IMG/VR virus record: IMGVR_UViG_3300005086_000089
Coordinates: 1 to 47,644 of that record
Source: a virus
Reading direction: 5' to 3' (one strand)
Length of the DNA: 47,644 bases
Part shown: one piece after another, positions 46,236 to 47,644 of the stretch
How the letters are laid out: each line of letters starts with the position of its first letter
How positions within the stretch are numbered: the first letter of the stretch is position 1
Program-made: the position numbers and the translations under genes
Notes under the pieces: generated by a model
Seen by the model: only the letters and a program-made list of their open reading frames with translations
Told to the model about the DNA's origin: nothing
The model's database searches: none

Positions 46236-46433
46236 CTATAGTCCCCCTGTTATGTCTTTAAACCAGTCAAAGTTGTCATAACTATTATAGTGAGCGTTTA
46301 ATAACTCATCAGCATTGTAGTCCTCATACTTGCTCTCTTCATAATCTGCTATCCTCTCAATTAACTCAATACCGTCCTTGTCTTTACCGTTAAACTCTAT
46401 ATTTAATATCCCATCATTATATACCACTCTCAT
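46236..46433 (-). CDS. small acidic hypothetical protein (65 aa)
   Basis: The true start is ATG 46433 with AAGGAGATAGTT upstream. A longer frame overlaps the zinc-ribbon gene and has no Shine-Dalgarno. The protein has two short beta strands (RVVYNDGILNIEFNGKDKDG) and then a very acidic helix (ELIERIADYEESKYEDYNADELLNAHYNSYDNFDWF). Charge and position, near the terminase genes, suggest a DNA-mimic or a regulator, but I have no family. It is coupled to the next upstream gene by overlap. Confidence 0.68.
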   Translation of the reverse strand: MRVVYNDGILNIEFNGKDKDGIELIERIADYEESKYEDYNADELLNAHYNSYDNFDWFKDITGGL

Positions 46434-46608
46434 AACTATCTCCTTTACATTCAGGACAGTAGTTCTCCCATTCTTTTCCATTCTTGTTAAAAGTCCAGCC
46501 ATTTTCTTTTGCATAATCTACAGCATCATCAAAAGATATAAAACCAGGTATGTAACATCCACAACAATTACACTCTATATACCATTTACCATATTCCTTC
46601 TCAATCAT
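46417..46608 (-). CDS. four-Cys zinc-ribbon protein (63 aa)
   Basis: I chose the ATG at 46608 with AAAGGAGTATGCT upstream. A longer in-frame extension adds 14 residues without a better Shine-Dalgarno. Residues about 10-15 give CNCCGCYIPG and a second CPEC at about 53-56, a zinc ribbon (KWYIECNCCGCYIPGFISFDDAVDYAKENGWTFNKNGKEWENYCPEC). The pattern FISFDDAVDYAKENGW is common in small phage proteins that pair with such ribbons. It is the first gene of the leftward run after the 550-bp gap. Function unknown. Confidence 0.72.
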   Translation of the reverse strand: MIEKEYGKWYIECNCCGCYIPGFISFDDAVDYAKENGWTFNKNGKEWENYCPECKGDSYESGI

Positions 46609-46625
46609 AGCATACTCCTTTCGGT

Positions 46626-46724
46626 GTTCCAACCTCCGTTCCAAACCCAATATCGCTGAATCAATAGAACCCTTGATATAACCCTACTAATACCCTGTTC
46701 CAATGCCGTTCCATACCCTGTTCC
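46626..46724. repeat. second GTTCC cluster near terS
   Basis: Five GTTCC cores, starting at 46626, 46638, 46697, 46708 and 46720, occur in the same orientation as the origin iterons. Spacings are 12, then 11 and 12 after a 59-base gap. In the second part the units CCTGTTCCAATGC, CGTTCCATACC and CCTGTTCCAACC are near copies. It sits 32.9 kb from the origin, at the start of the non-coding region downstream of terS. The same protein may bind both clusters (inference). Confidence 0.65.
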
Positions 46725-46800
46725 AACCTACCCCCTAAAAAAAGGAAGGACACATCTCTATGCCCTTCTAAAATAAAGAAAATATTTAAGGAGTGTATGT

Positions 46801-46860
46801 ATGAAAAAGAAAAACAAATCCACTGCAAAATTTTGCATGCAATTTCTTGCACTAAGTTAA
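46801..46860 (+). CDS. candidate 19-codon leader peptide
   Basis: An ATG at 46801 lies seven bases after GGAG (46790-46793) in AAGGAGTGTATGT, which is the same Shine-Dalgarno form as the rightward early operon. The frame codes for a basic 19-residue peptide (KKKNKSTAKFCMQFLALS) and stops at TAA 46858-46860. A second ATG at 46797 gives a 24-residue alternative. The DNA also contains the nested palindromes TGCAAAATTTTGCA (46824-46837) and TTGCATGCAA (46833-46842). It is antisense to the terminase direction. Too short to be sure; it could be a leader or attenuator peptide. Confidence 0.35.
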   Translation: MKKKNKSTAKFCMQFLALS

Positions 46861-46970
46861 AAGTCCCTTAAGTTAAAAGTCCCTGCATATTTATTACATA
46901 CAGTGAATAAATCTATCACAAAATACGGGGTTTATATAAAATAAAATGTATATTATTCATTAAAAGTCCC
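46857..46970. repeat. three TTAAAAGTCCC copies
   Basis: Identical 11-mers are found at 46857-46867, 46873-46883 and 46960-46970. The first two form a 15-base repeat AAGTTAAAAGTCCCT with a 16-base period (46854-46868 and 46870-46884). They flank an AT-rich stretch. They are likely binding sites for a DNA-binding protein, perhaps the TerS or a replication factor. Confidence 0.6.
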
Positions 46971-47065
46971 CAAAATTCTGGGTGGGCGTGAGGTTGTATC
47001 TATACATAATACTACCCACCTTCGTTCTGCTCGGGGTGTATGGGGGGTCTAGTGCAGTATAATGA

Positions 47066-47094
47066 ACGTGTGCGTGTGTGTGCGTGCGTGCGTG
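47066..47094. repeat. 29-base alternating purine-pyrimidine tract
   Basis: From 47066 to 47094 purine and pyrimidine alternate strictly, with repeated GTGC and GTGT units. In an AT-rich genome this GC-rich (CA/TG/CG)n tract is unusual. Such DNA is prone to Z-form under negative supercoiling, or serves as a rigid/flexible boundary. It lies 69 bases from the terS stop. Confidence 0.7.
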
Positions 47095-47106
47095 ATACCT
47101 TATTTA

Positions 47107-47130
47107 GTCACAAAACAATTATTTTGCGAC
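47107..47130 (-). other. inverted repeat after terS
   Basis: On the - strand GTCGCAAAA (47130-47122) pairs with TTTTGTGAC (47115-47107) around a six-base loop, nine pairs with one G-U. It begins 32 bases past the terS stop. There is no T-tract afterwards, so it may be a weak terminator, an RNA processing site or a protein-binding site. Confidence 0.4.
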
Positions 47131-47162
47131 ATAATAGCTGTACCCGTTGGTATGACTATGGT

Positions 47163-47636
47163 TCAATCTTCATCATCCTCTATTATCTCAGCATCCTGGG
47201 CATCCAGTAGCACATCTTCCAGCCTTCTGGAAACTTCGACATGCTTCTTGCTCTTCCACTTGCTGGGGTGTCGGTTCTCTAGTATGAACTTCTGGGCTGA
47301 TACATCTGGGGGGATATGGTGCTCTGTGGTAGTAGTTTCAACGCCTTCAGGCTTTTCTACAACCTTTTTAGTCGTGTATCTGTAGCCTGTAGCCCTGTCA
47401 TATAAAGCCTTGACAACTTCAGCATCAGCAACTCTTCCCCGTTGGTATGCGTCTTTCATCGATGGGTATTTTTCCAGCCACCTGTAGAGCGTCTCAGTTG
47501 ATAAGCCCATAAAATCGCATATTTCATCCATTTTAAGCCCTAATTTCAGGCAATTCTCAAATATAACGGGCATCGAGTCATTAAATTTAGTAGGACGGCC
47601 CATTTTTTTAATTTTGAAATCTAAATCATTATTCAT
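47163..47636 (-). CDS. terS: terminase small subunit (157 aa)
   Basis: The N-terminal DNA-binding part (KKMGRPTKFNDSMPVIFENCLKLGLKMDEICDFMGLSTETLYRWLEKYPSMKDAYQRG) is a helix-turn-helix of the kind found in many phage small terminases. The middle (RVADAEVVKALYDRATGYRYTTKKVVEKPEG) and the C-terminus (HIPPDVSAQKFILENRHPSKWKSKKHVEV) match the same family. No Shine-Dalgarno is visible in the eight bases left before the window end, so the start at 47636 is tentative; MGRPTKF at 47603 is the other option. It selects the packaging site and hands DNA to TerL. Confidence 0.88.
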   Translation of the reverse strand: MNNDLDFKIKKMGRPTKFNDSMPVIFENCLKLGLKMDEICDFMGLSTETLYRWLEKYPSMKDAYQRGRVADAEVVKALYDRATGYRYTTKKVVEKPEGVETTTTEHHIPPDVSAQKFILENRHPSKWKSKKHVEVSRRLEDVLLDAQDAEIIEDDED

Positions 47637-47644
47637 AAAATTTT

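Larger units (their letters stand above)
46609..47162. other. long non-coding segment downstream of terS
   Basis: This 554-bp stretch has no supportable ordinary gene. It contains five GTTCC sites, a mini-ORF with a strong Shine-Dalgarno, three TTAAAAGTCCC copies, an AT-rich run (46885-46960), a 29-base alternating purine-pyrimidine tract, and a short inverted repeat 32 bases after the terS stop. By position between terS and the terminase operon it may carry the packaging signal (pac/cos), a secondary origin, or the promoter for the leftward block. None of these is proven. Confidence 0.6.

Noticed and set aside
46661-46852. 63-codon - strand frame in the terS-side gap
   Set aside because: No Shine-Dalgarno, a hydrophobic low-complexity product and overlap with the iteron cluster; looks like a chance frame.
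46960-47007. 15-codon - strand frame with GGTGGG upstream
   Set aside because: Too short, and its stop lies inside a TTAAAAGTCCC repeat; no context for a peptide.
1-47644. tRNA genes
   Set aside because: I saw no cloverleaf-forming sequence with a T-loop consensus; a dedicated scan would settle it.

Overview
The window looks like a nearly complete or complete genome of a short-tailed (podovirus-type) bacteriophage of a low-GC Gram-positive host. The evidence is AT-rich DNA, strong AGGAG/GGTGG Shine-Dalgarno sites and Firmicutes-phage families: a DnaD-like initiator, an ArpU/sigma-region-4-like regulator, LLH- and XhlA-like membrane proteins, and BppU- and XkdW-like tail parts. A Clostridia host is my guess. 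There is no tape measure, tail tube or sheath gene. Instead there is a P22-like portal, short-tail adaptor and stabilisation proteins, and a 3802-residue internal or ejected protein that takes up about 24% of the window. I found no integrase, no tRNA and no CRISPR array.

Layout. Bases 164-3360 (+ strand) hold eleven small early-type genes, several with Cys motifs, ending with an XRE regulator and an intrinsic terminator (3351-3382). Everything else is on the - strand and is read from right to left. Structural block: terS (47163-47636), a 550-bp cis-element-rich gap, small genes, terL, portal, head-fiber-like protein, scaffold, decoration protein, major capsid protein with its own terminator, XhlA-like protein, fibers, tail adaptor, stabilisation protein, internal protein, giant protein, M23/phosphodiester-glycosidase enzyme, and a cassette of adhesin genes including two tandem seven-bladed propellers. 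It ends at a terminator (14482-14510). Replication block: an autoregulated XRE repressor or Cro behind a promoter whose -10 lies inside a palindrome, the initiator with an embedded iteron origin, two small genes, RusA, the ArpU-like regulator, an SMC-type ATPase, zinc-ribbon proteins, RecT, HNH, DnaB, many small proteins, and a RecE/Cas4-like Fe-S PD-(D/E)XK exonuclease. It is followed by two small membrane proteins (candidate holins).

How it works together (inference). The initiator binds its iterons and opens the AT-rich tract, and DnaB unwinds. The exonuclease, RecT, RusA and the ATPase process recombination intermediates and concatemers for terminase. The virion carries a giant polyvalent protein that is probably ejected into the host, and a modular adhesin set for host recognition.

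Most unusual signals: (1) three structured double-hairpin leader cassettes repeated before early genes; (2) an 11-bp-period GTTCC iteron origin inside the initiator gene, plus a second GTTCC cluster near terS; (3) a M23 peptidase whose sequence motifs are in circularly permuted order, fused to a phosphodiester glycosidase; (4) the giant polyvalent ejection protein; (5) a non-coding segment downstream of terS dense in repeats, palindromes and a 29-bp alternating purine-pyrimidine tract.
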